From Lysobacter_K koreensis (lineage in GTDB: Bacteria; Pseudomonadota; Gammaproteobacteria; Xanthomonadales; Xanthomonadaceae): a stretch of 64,000 bases of DNA. Positions 7,767-16,135 of the stretch are shown here, piece by piece (position 1 is the stretch's first letter; each line of letters starts with the position of its first letter). Below the pieces are notes generated by a model, which worked only from the letters and a program-made list of their open reading frames with translations, was not told the origin of the DNA and did no database searches. Both the position numbers and the translations under genes were made by a program. Location of the stretch: contig NZ_JBHTIH010000003.1 of NCBI RefSeq assembly GCF_042677045.1, positions 248,001 to 312,000 on the forward strand, in the 5' to 3' direction.

Positions 7767-9005
7767 ATGACCGAACCCCTCCCCGCCGCCGCGCGCGGCC
7801 GGCCGCTGTCGCGGCGCGCGGCGCACGCCCTGGCCGAATTCTTCCGGCTCGAGGCCGCCGGCGGCATCGTCCTGATCGCCGCCGCGGCGCTGGCGTTGAT
7901 CGCCGCGAACTCGCCGTTGCAATCCGCCTACGAAGCGTTCCGCGGCCTGCCGGTGCGGATCGGCGTCGGCGAGTTCGAGATCGCCAAGCCGCTGCTGCTG
8001 TGGATCAACGACGGCCTGATGGCGGTGTTCTTCCTGCTGGTCGCGCTCGAGATCAAGCGCGAGGCGCTGACCGGCCAGCTCGCCGGGCGTGAGCAACTGG
8101 TCCTGCCGCTGGTGTGCGCGAGCGCGGGCGTCGCACTGCCGGCCTTGTTCTTCGTCGCGCTCAACCAGGGCGATGCCGCGGCGATGCGCGGCTGGGCGGT
8201 GCCGACCGCGACCGACATCGCGTTCGCGCTGGGCGTGCTCGCGCTGCTGGGTTCACGCGTGCCGGTGGCGATGAAGCTGCTGCTGTCGACGATCGCGGTG
8301 GTCGACGACCTGATCGCGATCCTCATCATCGCCGTCTTCTACTCACACGGGATGTCGGTGGTCGCGCTGGGCTGGGCCGGCGCGGCGCTGCTGGCGATGT
8401 GGCTGCTCAATCGCCGCGGCGTGACCGCACTCACGCCCTACCTGCTGCTCGGCGCGGTGCTGTGGGTGTGCGTGCTGAAGTCGGGCGTGCACGCGACGCT
8501 GGCCGGTGTCGCCACCGGGCTGATGATCCCGCACGTCAACCGCCACAACGCGATCGACGACGAGGTCGAGCACTCGCCGCTCGAATACCTCGAACACGCG
8601 CTGCACCCGTGGGTCGCCTACGCGATCCTGCCCCTGTTCGCATTCGTCAACGCCGGGCTGGTACTGGGAGGGCTGGACGCGGGCGACGCGCTGGCGGCAT
8701 TGCCGCTGGGCATCGTGCTGGGCCTGGTGCTCGGCAAGCCGATCGGGATAGTGGCAGCCGCGCTGCTGATGCGCGCGCTGGGCTGGGCGCGGTTCCCGGC
8801 CGGGATGGACCTGCGCGCGATGATCGGGCTGGGCCTGCTGTGCGGCATCGGATTCACCATGAGCCTGTTTATCGCTTCGCTCGCGTATCGCGATCCGGCG
8901 CGTTACGAGGAGGCGGTGCTCGGGATCCTGGCGGCGTCGGTCATCGCCGCGGTGGTCGGCTTCGCCTGGTTGCGCGCGGTGTTGCCCGCGCGCGCGGGGC
9001 GCTGA
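7767..9005 (+). CDS. nhaA: Na+/H+ antiporter NhaA
   Basis: Electrogenic antiporter of the inner membrane, for Na+ tolerance and pH control. The 412-residue length, slightly above the usual 390, reflects a polar N-terminus of about 20 residues. Key acids are seen: D150 in PTATDIAFALGVLALLG (equivalent to D133 of E. coli) and the pair D180-D181 in AVVDDLIAIL (D163-D164). The lysine in LVLGKPIGI matches K300. The loop NRHNAIDDEVEHSPLEYLEHALHPWVA is typical. The next gene starts 3 bp after the stop, so the two are co-transcribed. Confidence 0.96.
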   Translation: MTEPLPAAARGRPLSRRAAHALAEFFRLEAAGGIVLIAAAALALIAANSPLQSAYEAFRGLPVRIGVGEFEIAKPLLLWINDGLMAVFFLLVALEIKREALTGQLAGREQLVLPLVCASAGVALPALFFVALNQGDAAAMRGWAVPTATDIAFALGVLALLGSRVPVAMKLLLSTIAVVDDLIAILIIAVFYSHGMSVVALGWAGAALLAMWLLNRRGVTALTPYLLLGAVLWVCVLKSGVHATLAGVATGLMIPHVNRHNAIDDEVEHSPLEYLEHALHPWVAYAILPLFAFVNAGLVLGGLDAGDALAALPLGIVLGLVLGKPIGIVAAALLMRALGWARFPAGMDLRAMIGLGLLCGIGFTMSLFIASLAYRDPARYEEAVLGILAASVIAAVVGFAWLRAVLPARAGR

Positions 9006-9008
9006 CCG

Positions 9009-9878
9009 GTGCGGCACGCGTTGGTGTTCGGCGGCAGCGGCCAGATCGGCCAGCCGTTGTTGCCGCTGCTGCGCCGCGACGGTTGGCGGGTGACCGCGCT
9101 GTCGCGCAATGCGCATTCCGATGAACCCGGCCTGCACTGGTTGTGCGGCGGTTTCGAGGCGCTGCCGCCGTTGCCGGCGCGCGTGGATGCGGTGTTCAGT
9201 TGCGGGCCGCTGGACGTGTTCGCGCGCTGGTACGCACAGACGGGCATCGAGGCCGCGCGCGTGGTCGCGTTCGGCTCGACCAGCGTCGACAGCAAGCGCG
9301 GCTCGGCCGATGCGCGCGAGCGCGATGTTTCCCAGCGCCTGCGCGATGGCGAGGCCGGCGTGTTCGCGACTGCACAGGCGCGCGGCGCGACCGCGACCGT
9401 GCTGCGCCCGACTCTGGTCTACGGCGCCGGCCGCGACGCAACCCTTACCCGGATCGCGCAACTGGCGCAGCGTTGGCGGCGTTTCCCGTTGCCGCGCAAC
9501 GCACGCGGGCTGCGCCAGCCGGTGCATGTCGACGACCTCGCCGCGGCCGCGTTCGCGTGCCTGGAAAGCGCCGCGGCGCCCGGCCGCGCGTATGCGTTGC
9601 CCGGCGGCGAAACGCTGACCTATCGCGACATGGTCGCGCGCGTGCTCGCGGTGCTGGAGCCGCCGCCGGCGCTGGTCGAGTTGCCGTCGCCGCTGTTCAA
9701 CCTCGCGCTGCTGGCCGCGCAAGCCAGCGGCCGCGCGAGCGGCCTAGGCGAGGCTGCGGTGCGGCGCATGCGCAGCGACCTGGTGTTCGACATCGCCCCG
9801 GCGCAGCGCGACCTGCGCTACGTGCCGCGCGCGTTCCGGCCGACCGCGGAGATGTTCGTCGCGCGCAACGATCCGTAA
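9009..9878 (+). CDS. NAD(P)-dependent epimerase/dehydratase-like SDR protein
   Basis: A 289-residue atypical extended short-chain dehydrogenase. The N-terminal Rossmann motif HALVFGGSGQIGQPLLPLL carries GxxGxxG at residues 8-14. The pattern SSTSVDSK sits where the active-site region lies, and LRPTLVYGAGRD is the family's substrate-side segment. A canonical YxxxK is not evident, so catalysis is doubtful. It starts with GTG at 9009, three bases after nhaA, in an operon-like arrangement. The substrate is unknown; the neighbour does not clarify it. Confidence 0.8.
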   Translation: MRHALVFGGSGQIGQPLLPLLRRDGWRVTALSRNAHSDEPGLHWLCGGFEALPPLPARVDAVFSCGPLDVFARWYAQTGIEAARVVAFGSTSVDSKRGSADARERDVSQRLRDGEAGVFATAQARGATATVLRPTLVYGAGRDATLTRIAQLAQRWRRFPLPRNARGLRQPVHVDDLAAAAFACLESAAAPGRAYALPGGETLTYRDMVARVLAVLEPPPALVELPSPLFNLALLAAQASGRASGLGEAAVRRMRSDLVFDIAPAQRDLRYVPRAFRPTAEMFVARNDP

Positions 9879-9986
9879 GGCGGGTTTTCAACCCGCCGTC
9901 ATGCACCCGCGAATGCCGCTGGGTGCGCATGGCGTGGCTGGCGCGGCACGCGGGTATGGCGATGGCGGGTTGAAAGCCGCCCTACG
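9874..9986. repeat. inverted pair of REP-type palindromes holding both convergent stop codons
   Basis: Left copy (9874-9897) CGTAAGGCGGGTTTTCAACC... and right copy (9964-9986) are inverted versions of the same palindrome. The TAA of the epimerase gene (9876-9878) and the TAG of the opposing EamA gene (9982-9984) both lie inside the repeats. The arrangement may form a long hairpin in either transcript. Confidence 0.75.
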
Positions 9987-10875
9987 CCGCCACCGGGCGC
10001 GCCTTGGTCATCGCCCGCAGCGCGATCACCAGCACGCCGCCGAGCACCATCGCGCCGCCGAGCAGCAACCGCGGCCCCGGGCGGTCGCCCCAGAACGCGA
10101 TGCCCAGGCCGACCGCGAGCACCGGCACCAGCAGCAGCCACGGCGTCACCTGCGCGACCGGGTGGCGCTGCACGAGCACGTAGTACAGGCCGTGGCCAAG
10201 CAGCGACGAGACGAAGGCCGCGTACAGCGCGCCGAGCCACGCGACCCAGCTGGCCTGGGGCAGCAGCGCCAGCGCGCCGGGCTCGACCAGCGCGCTGACA
10301 GCCAGCAGCGGCAGCACGCTGGCCAGCGCCATCCAGCCTTGCTGGCTCCAGACGTCGAGGTCGCGCAGCGGCTTCATCAGCACCGTGCCGATCGCCAGGA
10401 ACAGCGCCGACACCAGCATCAGCACCAGCGCCAGCGGCTGGTCGAGCACCAGCGGGTCGAAGCCGAGCACCAGCACGCCGCCGAAGCTGATCGCGATCGC
10501 CAGCCCGGTGCGCCAGCCGAAGCGCTCGCCGAGCACCACCCAGGCCAGCAGCGCGGTCATCGGCACGTAGCTCTGCAGCACGATCGCCGGCGACGACAAA
10601 TCCCCGGCCAGCTTCAACGCCGAGAAGCTCAGGCCGAAATGCAGCACGCCGATGCACAGGCACGAGGCCAGCAGCCGCGGCCATTGCCCGCGCGCGGGCC
10701 GCTTGAGCACGAACAGCAGCGGCAGCGCCAGCAGCGCGAAGCGCAACGCGGTGAACAGGAACGGCGGGATTTCGCGCAGCGCCAGCGCCGAGGTCAGGAA
10801 GTTGCCGGCCCACGCCAGCGCGATGAGCAGGACCAGCGCGAGGTCGCGTCCGTGCAAACCGCGCGTTGTCGCCAT
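9982..10875 (-). CDS. EamA/DMT-superfamily transporter
   Basis: A 297-residue inner-membrane protein with ten predicted helices in two EamA repeats. The first holds LAWAGNFLTSALALREIPPF and LRFALLALPLLFVLKRP. The second starts near residue 150 and contains GWMALASVLPLLAVSALVEP. The LGERFGWRTGLAIAIS segment is typical of the family. Members export amino acids or related metabolites, but the substrate cannot be told here. It begins 3 bp after the stop of the Mpo1-like gene, so they are probably one transcript. Its stop codon lies in a REP repeat. Confidence 0.9.
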   Translation of the reverse strand: MATTRGLHGRDLALVLLIALAWAGNFLTSALALREIPPFLFTALRFALLALPLLFVLKRPARGQWPRLLASCLCIGVLHFGLSFSALKLAGDLSSPAIVLQSYVPMTALLAWVVLGERFGWRTGLAIAISFGGVLVLGFDPLVLDQPLALVLMLVSALFLAIGTVLMKPLRDLDVWSQQGWMALASVLPLLAVSALVEPGALALLPQASWVAWLGALYAAFVSSLLGHGLYYVLVQRHPVAQVTPWLLLVPVLAVGLGIAFWGDRPGPRLLLGGAMVLGGVLVIALRAMTKARPVAA

Positions 10876-10878
10876 CGC

Positions 10879-11376
10879 TCAGTACGCCCAGCCCAGCTTG
10901 CGGTAGAGCTTGGCCAGCACCCAGGCCGGGCCGATCAGCAGGTAGGTGAGGTCGGTCAGGAAGCTCGGCTTGCGGCCCTCGATCTTGTGGCCGAGGAACT
11001 GGCCGATCCACGCCACCACGAACACGCCCAGCGCCAGCCACAGCAGGGTGCCGGCGCCGAGGACGTCGTACAGCGCGCCGGTCAGCAGCGCCATCAGCAC
11101 CAACATCGCGATCATGCCGAGCCCGAGCCGGCGCGAGGCGCGGTAGTAGAACAGCGCCGCGGCGAACATCGCCACGCCGGCCCAGGTGCCCGGCCGGAAC
11201 AGCGTGCCCGGCGACGGGATGCACCACAGCAGCGCGATCACGCTCCACGCGATCGCCGGCACGCAGAACACGTGGATCAGCTGGTTGGTCGGGTTGCGGT
11301 GGTCGTCGGAGTAGCTGGCGAACCAGCGGTCGATCGGGCGGGTCGACGTCTGGCTACGGTCGGTCGCGACGTTCAT
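10879..11376 (-). CDS. Mpo1-like (DUF962) membrane protein
   Basis: A 165-residue protein with four to five hydrophobic segments. Family marks: an N-terminal RNPTNQLIHVFCVPAIAWS containing the conserved histidine, a central YYRASRRLGLGM segment, and the C-terminal GHKIEGRKPSFLTDLTYLLIGPAWVLAKL. Yeast Mpo1 is an Fe(II)-dependent 2-hydroxy fatty acid dioxygenase; whether the bacterial protein acts the same is inference. The start is the ATG at 11376. The frame runs on upstream only as antisense of purC. It is followed directly by the EamA gene. Confidence 0.85.
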   Translation of the reverse strand: MNVATDRSQTSTRPIDRWFASYSDDHRNPTNQLIHVFCVPAIAWSVIALLWCIPSPGTLFRPGTWAGVAMFAAALFYYRASRRLGLGMIAMLVLMALLTGALYDVLGAGTLLWLALGVFVVAWIGQFLGHKIEGRKPSFLTDLTYLLIGPAWVLAKLYRKLGWAY

Positions 11377-11500
11377 GGCGGCGGTCTCCGGGGTCGCGCG
11401 CGGTGCGCGGCAGGCGTCGAGAATAGCTTGATCGCGAACCCGCCGGCGCCGGGCCGACCGCGGCGGTCGGCGGCAGCGGACACCCATGCGCAGGCGTGTC

Positions 11501-11520
11501 TCGCGGCTGAAGCCGCTCCC
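11501..11520. repeat. short REP-type hairpin after purC
   Basis: GCGGCTGAAGCCGC forms a 5-bp stem 15-35 bp past the purC stop, flanked by CTCCCC. It resembles a repeat common in xanthomonads and has no T-run. Confidence 0.4.
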
Positions 11521-11534
11521 CCAGAAGCCTGCGC

Positions 11535-12476
11535 TCAGTCGACGCTGATGCCGGCCAGCTTCTGCAGCGCCTCGGCGTACTTCGCGCGGGTGCGTTCGAT
11601 CACCTCGGCCGGCAGGGCCGGGCCGGGCGGGGTCTTGTCCCAACCCAGCGCTTCCAGGTAATCGCGCACGAACTGCTTGTCGTAGCTCGGCGGGCTGGTG
11701 CCGACCTGGTACTCGTCGGCCGGCCAGTAGCGCGACGAGTCCGGGGTCAGCATCTCGTCCATCACGTACAGACGGCCGTCGACGTCGGTGCCGAACTCGA
11801 ACTTGGTGTCGGCCAGCAGGATCCCGCGCTGCGCGGCGTAGTCGCGCGCGTACACGTACAGGCGCAGCGTCGCGTCGCGCACCTGCTCGGCCAGCTCGGC
11901 GCCGACCGTGCGCACCGCGGTGTCGAAGTCGATGTTCTCGTCGTGGTCGCCGACCGTGGCCTTGGTCGACGGGGTGAAGATCGGCTCGGCCAGCTGCTGC
12001 GCCTGGCGCAGGCCGTCGGGCAGGGCGATGCCGCTGATGCGGCCGGTGCGCTGGTAGTCCTTCCAGCCGCTGCCGATCACGTAGCCGCGCGCGATGCATT
12101 CAATCGGCACCGGCTTGAGGCGCTTGGTCACCACCGCGCGCTGCGCGTACAGCGCGGCGTCGACGCCGGCCGGCAGCACCGACGCCACGTCGATCCCGGT
12201 CAGGTGGTTGGGGACGATGTGGCCGGTCTTGCCGAACCAGAAGTTGCTGATCTGGCACAGCATCTCGCCCTTGCCCGGGATCGGGTCGGGCAGCACCACG
12301 TCGAACGCGCTGAGCCGATCGGTCGCGACCATCAACAGGTAGTCACCGGCGGGCGTGCCCGGCGGTAGCCGGTCGGCGGGCAGGTCGAACACGTCGCGGA
12401 CCTTGCCGCGGTGGCGCAGCGGGAGGCCGGGCAGGTCGGAGCGGGACAGGGCAGGTCGCAGCTGGGTCGTCGACAA
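11535..12476 (-). CDS. purC: phosphoribosylaminoimidazole-succinocarboxamide synthase
   Basis: SAICAR synthase, which ligates aspartate to CAIR with ATP in purine synthesis. About 313 residues, typical of the longer bacterial form. Motifs: LRHRGKVRDVFDLP (nucleotide loop), MVATDRLSAFDVVLPDPIPGKG, PIECIARGYVIGSGWKDYQ, and LADTKFEFGTD near residue 220. I chose the TTG at 12476 because AAGGA lies eight bases upstream and it gives the usual start STTQL...SDLPGL. A GTG at 12497 adds seven residues but has no ribosome site. It appears monocistronic. Confidence 0.95.
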   Translation of the reverse strand: MSTTQLRPALSRSDLPGLPLRHRGKVRDVFDLPADRLPPGTPAGDYLLMVATDRLSAFDVVLPDPIPGKGEMLCQISNFWFGKTGHIVPNHLTGIDVASVLPAGVDAALYAQRAVVTKRLKPVPIECIARGYVIGSGWKDYQRTGRISGIALPDGLRQAQQLAEPIFTPSTKATVGDHDENIDFDTAVRTVGAELAEQVRDATLRLYVYARDYAAQRGILLADTKFEFGTDVDGRLYVMDEMLTPDSSRYWPADEYQVGTSPPSYDKQFVRDYLEALGWDKTPPGPALPAEVIERTRAKYAEALQKLAGISVD

Positions 12477-12626
12477 CGCGGGAATCCTTGGTGGCACGCG
12501 CTTGCTGGCACGCGGACCCTGCCGTCACCGCGCGCGCAGGCGCGACAGGGCCGGGCAGTGTACGCCTGTCGGGCGCGGCCTTGCAGGTAGACTGGCGCCC
12601 GGATTTCCGCGAGTTTCGCGCTGCCC

Positions 12627-12959
12627 ATGAAACGCTGGTACGGCAAATTGCTGGGCTTCTTCGCCGGTGCCGCGCTGCTGCGCGGCAACCCGCTGCTCGG
12701 CGCTGCGCTGGGCCTGCTGATCGGCCACGCGTTCGACAGCGACTGGTTCAAGCTGCGCCGCGACAACCCGTACGCGGCGCTGGGGCTGACCTCCGACGCG
12801 AGCGACGCCGAGATCGACCAGGCCTACCGCCGCCTGATCTCGCAGTACCACCCCGACAAGCTCGCCGGCGCCGCCGCCGAGCTGCGCCAGCACGCCGAGG
12901 CCAAGGCGCGCGAGATCAACGCCGCCTACGACCGCATCAGGACCCTGCGCAAGCGCTGA
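12627..12959 (+). CDS. membrane-anchored J-domain protein
   Basis: A 110-residue protein. The N-terminal third is a glycine/alanine-rich hydrophobic hairpin (LLGFFAGAALLRGNPLLGAA), resembling the DjlA/TerB-type membrane anchor. A J-domain follows, beginning NPYAALGLTSDASDAEIDQAYRRL, with the HPD tripeptide in QYHPDKL. Such proteins stimulate the ATPase of a DnaK-type chaperone at the membrane. It lacks the glycine-rich and zinc-finger regions of full DnaJ. It is divergent from purC and stands alone. The client is unknown. Confidence 0.85.
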   Translation: MKRWYGKLLGFFAGAALLRGNPLLGAALGLLIGHAFDSDWFKLRRDNPYAALGLTSDASDAEIDQAYRRLISQYHPDKLAGAAAELRQHAEAKAREINAAYDRIRTLRKR

Positions 12960-13027
12960 CCGATCGGGAGAAGGGCTGCGCCCACGCTAGCCTGCGAACC
13001 GGCGCGTCGGCCGTCCCCCCGAGAATC

Positions 13028-13909
13028 CTAGAAGCGGTAGACCGCGGTCAGCCGCACGCTGTCGAGGTCGAAGTCCTCATCACTGCGCCGGAAATCGGTG
13101 CCGTTGGGGTTGCTGCGGATGAACGGGTTGGTCGGCGGCGCCGAACCCGGGCCGACCCGCACGCGCGCCTCGTCGTCGTCGAGCCGGGTCGCCAGGTACT
13201 CGATGCCGACCGCCAGAAACTCGCCGATCCGGCGCTCGTAACCCAGGCCGAACTGCGCGCCCGAGGCGTCGCTGTCGCCGTTGGCGGTAAAGCTGTTGGC
13301 GGTGTTGCTGGTGCTGAAGAAGTTCTCGATCTGCGCCTGCGCATAGCCGCCGGTGGCGTAGAGCAGGTTATTGCCGCCGTCGCCGAACGCCCAGCCGACG
13401 CGGCCGCGCATAGCGGCGATGCCGTCGACCTTGCGCAGCATCGTGTAGCGCGCGGGGGTGGTGCTGAACGACGTCACCGCGTCGCGCGCGTCGTTGACGC
13501 CGTACTCGCCGACCACGCCGAACACCCAGTTGTCGACCTGCCAGTCGTAGCCGACGCGCAGGCCGAACTCGGCACCGCCGCTGTTCTCCGCGCAGCCACC
13601 GGCCGGGGTCGGGGCCCGCGCCACGCCATTGCACGAGCCCGGCGAGAATGCATCGGCGCCGGTTCCGGTGCGCACGGTGTCGTCGAAATTGCCGTCGAGG
13701 TTGGTGTCGAACGCGATGCGGTCGTTGCCGTCGTCGGGCTCCATCACGCCACCGGCATAGCCGCCGACGTAACCGCCGCTCCAGTCGCCCGCCGATTGGG
13801 CGAGGGCCGGGGTGGCGATGATCGCCAACAGCGCGGCGCACAGCGATGCTGGCGGCAACGCGCGCGGGCGCGGCAAATCGATCCGGGGTGACTTCATGGT
13901 TGGCTTCAT
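13028..13909 (-). CDS. outer-membrane beta-barrel protein
   Basis: A 293-residue protein with a signal peptide ending near ATPALAQS (residue ~38), followed by GDWSGGYVGGYAGG, the start typical of the OmpA-like/Omp25 barrel family. Alternating strands run to a C-terminal phenylalanine (LTAVYRF), the outer-membrane insertion signal. An insert rich in D and N (DDGNDRIAFDTNLDGNFDD) near residue 60 may bind calcium. The ATG at 13909 is preceded by GGAGAG; a second ATG at 13897 also fits. The long frame upstream is antisense to rpe and the lipid kinase. Its role (pore, adhesion or structure) is not known. Confidence 0.8.
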   Translation of the reverse strand: MKPTMKSPRIDLPRPRALPPASLCAALLAIIATPALAQSAGDWSGGYVGGYAGGVMEPDDGNDRIAFDTNLDGNFDDTVRTGTGADAFSPGSCNGVARAPTPAGGCAENSGGAEFGLRVGYDWQVDNWVFGVVGEYGVNDARDAVTSFSTTPARYTMLRKVDGIAAMRGRVGWAFGDGGNNLLYATGGYAQAQIENFFSTSNTANSFTANGDSDASGAQFGLGYERRIGEFLAVGIEYLATRLDDDEARVRVGPGSAPPTNPFIRSNPNGTDFRRSDEDFDLDSVRLTAVYRF

Positions 13910-14098
13910 CGGGTCTCTCCTGAGGGTCGCGTCCAAGCCGCAGCCGGGGTGCTGCGTGACGAACAAGTGAGCAGCAGCCCGTGATTCGGCCACTGCCACC
14001 TCGATCGGGTACGGCGCCTCGACCACGGCGGATGCATCCGAGGTTTCACCGGCGGCGGGTGGGGGCGACAATGGCCGCCTGTCCGCCCGAGCGCCGCC

Positions 14099-14788
14099 AT
14101 GCAACCGACCGTGATCGCCCCGTCCATCCTCTCGGCCAACTTCGCCCGGCTCGGCGACGAGGTCGATCGCGTGCTCGCCGACGGCGCCGACTGGGTCCAT
14201 TTTGACGTGATGGACAACCACTACGTGCCCAACCTGACCATCGGCCCGCTGGTCTGCGAGGCGCTGCGCAAGCACGGCGTGACCGCACCGATCGACGTGC
14301 ACCTGATGGTCGAGCCGGTCGACCGCATCGTCCCGGACTTCGCCAAGGCGGGGGCGTCGATCATCAGCTTCCACCCCGAGGCCAGCGCGCACGTGCACCG
14401 CACGATCCAACTGATCAAGTCGCACGGCTGCCAGGCCGGGCTGGTGCTGAATCCCGGCACGCCGGTGGAGGTGCTCGACTGGGTGCTCGACGACCTCGAC
14501 ATGGTGCTGCTGATGTCGGTCAACCCGGGCTTTGGCGGGCAGTCGTTCATCCCCTCGACGCTCGACAAGCTGCGCCGCGTGCGGCAGATGATCGACCGCA
14601 GCGGCAAGCCGATCCGGCTCGAGATCGACGGCGGGGTCAAGGCCGAGAACATCGCCGAGATCGCCGCCGCCGGCGCCGACAGCTTCGTCGCCGGCTCGGC
14701 GATCTTCAACGCGCCCGGTGCCGACCAGCACGGCTATGCCGAGGTGATCTCGCGGATGAAGGCGGCGGTGGCCGCCGTGCGGGGCTGA
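14099..14788 (+). CDS. rpe: ribulose-phosphate 3-epimerase
   Basis: Interconverts ribulose-5-phosphate and xylulose-5-phosphate in the pentose phosphate pathway. A TIM barrel of 229 residues. Motifs: IAPSILSANFARLGDE, VHFDVMDNHYVPNLTIGP (the metal-binding H and the catalytic D), VDVHLM-like IDVHLMVEP, VLLMSVNPGFGGQSFI, and IRLEIDGGVKAENI with the second catalytic Asp. The phosphate loop is DSFVAGSAIF. Genes such as gph and trpE often follow rpe in related bacteria; here a lipid kinase and trpE lie downstream after a repeat-rich gap. Confidence 0.96.
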   Translation: MQPTVIAPSILSANFARLGDEVDRVLADGADWVHFDVMDNHYVPNLTIGPLVCEALRKHGVTAPIDVHLMVEPVDRIVPDFAKAGASIISFHPEASAHVHRTIQLIKSHGCQAGLVLNPGTPVEVLDWVLDDLDMVLLMSVNPGFGGQSFIPSTLDKLRRVRQMIDRSGKPIRLEIDGGVKAENIAEIAAAGADSFVAGSAIFNAPGADQHGYAEVISRMKAAVAAVRG

Positions 14789-14811
14789 AGTCCGGCAACG
14801 GCAGAAGCAAC

Positions 14812-14910
14812 TCTCCCCCAGCCCCTCCCTGTCAGGGAGGGGAGCAACAGCCCGCGGATGCTCGAGCAAGCGCCGTGCTCCCCTCTTTGGAAAAGAGGGG
14901 TCGGGGGAGA
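14812..14910. repeat. REPIN-like inverted pair downstream of rpe
   Basis: Two hairpins (CCCCTCCCTG/AGGGAGGGG and CCCCTCTTT/AAAGAGGGG) are enclosed by outer arms TCTCCCCC (14812-14819) and GGGGGAGA (14903-14910). It fills the first third of the 348-bp gap between rpe and the lipid kinase. Confidence 0.75.
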
Positions 14911-14931
14911 TTTGCTCTGGCGCGAAGCAAG

Positions 14932-14963
14932 AAAAAGGCCGGCCTCGTCCTGAGGCCGGCCTT
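14932..14963 (-). terminator. strong intrinsic terminator pointing to the minus strand
   Basis: A 12-bp stem (AAGGCCGGCCTC / GAGGCCGGCCTT) with loop GTCCT. The five A residues at 14932-14936 give a U-tail only on the minus strand. No minus-strand protein gene ends here; the only possible source is an unannotated transcript from about 15 kb. Confidence 0.65.
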
Positions 14964-15010
14964 GCGAATATTGGAGGCAATCCCGCCTCCGCCCGTCGTC
15001 CCTGATATGG
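14935..15010 (-). ncRNA. candidate small structured RNA (hypothetical)
   Basis: Reading the minus strand from about 15010, three stem-loops occur in a row: GTCC/GGAC, GGAGGC/GCCTCC, then the 12-bp terminator. No convincing protein is coded. A promoter is not clear: the weak CATAAA near 15090 is only a guess. This looks like a small RNA of about 80-150 nt, or the remnant of an attenuator. Confidence 0.3.
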
Positions 15011-15058
15011 ACTCTGATCCTCCGCGCGCGCGATGACCGCGGCATGACAAGCACGCGC

Positions 15059-15088
15059 TTGCGAAGGGCTGATTTCACGATGTTTTAT
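15059..15088 (+). promoter_or_regulatory. putative promoter of the lipid kinase gene
   Basis: TTGCGA (15059-15064), an 18-bp spacer, and TTTTAT (15083-15088), about 48 bp before the ATG at 15137. The fit is moderate. Confidence 0.35.
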
Positions 15089-15136
15089 GAACACGCTGCT
15101 AGCCTGCGGCCATCCTTTCGATGGACGACCCGACGC

Positions 15137-16135
15137 ATGAAAGCACCGCGCTGGCGCCTGATCCTCAACGGCAAGTCCGCTGGCGACGAGCCGCTGCGTG
15201 GCGCGGTGCAGGCGCTGCGCGCGCGCGGCGTCGCGCTGAGCGTGCGCGTGACCTGGGAAGCCGGCGACGCCGAGCGCTATGTCGCGCAGGCGATTGCGGA
15301 GGGTGTCGACACCGTGGTCGCGGCCGGCGGTGACGGCACCTTGAGCGAGGTGGCGACCACGCTCGCGCACCGCGACGAGTGCGCTGACGACCTGCCCAGC
15401 CTCGGCCTGGTGCCGCTGGGCACCGCCAACGATTTCGCCGCTGCAGCACTCATCCCCGATGCCCCCGATGCCGCGTTCGAGTTGATCCACGCCAGCGCCG
15501 CGCAAGCGGTGGACCTGTTGCGCATCGATGCCCACGGCCAGACCCACTGGTGCGCGAACCTCGCCAGCGGCGGCTTCGGCACCCAGGTCACGGTCGAGAC
15601 CGACGACGGCCTGAAGAAGATGCTCGGGGGCCTGGCCTACCTGATCACCGGCATCGCCAAGCTCGGCAGGATCGAGCCGATCACCGCGCGCATCCGCGGC
15701 AACGGTTTCGACTGGAGCGGCGACTTCATCGCGCTGGGCCTGGGCAACGGCCGCCAGGCCGGCGGCGGCCAGGCGTTGTGCCCGGACGCGGTGATCGACG
15801 ACGGCCTGCTCGACCTGACCATCGTGCCGGAGCTGTCGGGCGAGGTCGGTGCTACCGTCGGCACCTTGCTGACCGAGGGCCGGAACGCCGCCCTCGACCG
15901 GGTTGCGGTGCGCGCGCAGCTGCCGTGGGTCGAGATCGAATCGACGCAACCACTGACGCTCAACCTCGATGGCGAGCCGCTGGAGGCGACGGCGTTCCGC
16001 GTCGAGTGCGTGCCGCGCCGCGTGCGCATGCACCTGCCGCCGGGCTGCCCGCTGCTGGCGGTGCCGGGCAACCCGCTGCCGCTGGCGGTGGACGACGACG
16101 CCCCGGAGCCGGGGCCGGTGATGGTGCCGGCGTGA
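15137..16135 (+). CDS. YegS-like lipid (diacylglycerol-type) kinase
   Basis: A 332-residue soluble kinase of the DAGK catalytic family. The N-terminal half has ILNGKSAGDEPL, the nucleotide-binding VAAGGDGTLSEVATTL (GGDGT near residue 66), and GLVPLGTANDFAAA. The C-terminal sandwich has the substrate-side GNGRQAGGGQALCPDA and DDGLLDL. YegS acts on phosphatidylglycerol in vitro; substrate here is unproven. The start is the ATG at 15137, which begins the usual KAPRWRLILNGK. The in-frame ATG at 15044 lies upstream of the predicted promoter's -10. Confidence 0.9.
   Translation: MKAPRWRLILNGKSAGDEPLRGAVQALRARGVALSVRVTWEAGDAERYVAQAIAEGVDTVVAAGGDGTLSEVATTLAHRDECADDLPSLGLVPLGTANDFAAAALIPDAPDAAFELIHASAAQAVDLLRIDAHGQTHWCANLASGGFGTQVTVETDDGLKKMLGGLAYLITGIAKLGRIEPITARIRGNGFDWSGDFIALGLGNGRQAGGGQALCPDAVIDDGLLDLTIVPELSGEVGATVGTLLTEGRNAALDRVAVRAQLPWVEIESTQPLTLNLDGEPLEATAFRVECVPRRVRMHLPPGCPLLAVPGNPLPLAVDDDAPEPGPVMVPA

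Noticed and set aside
12477..12497. GTG start of purC at 12497
   Set aside because: It lacks a ribosome site, whereas the TTG at 12476 has AAGGA at ideal distance and gives the usual N-terminus. It remains a possible alternative.
14990..15078. Leader peptide of an attenuator (ATG at 15078 on the minus strand, R-rich)
   Set aside because: There is no run of one amino acid's codons and no biosynthetic gene downstream on that strand.
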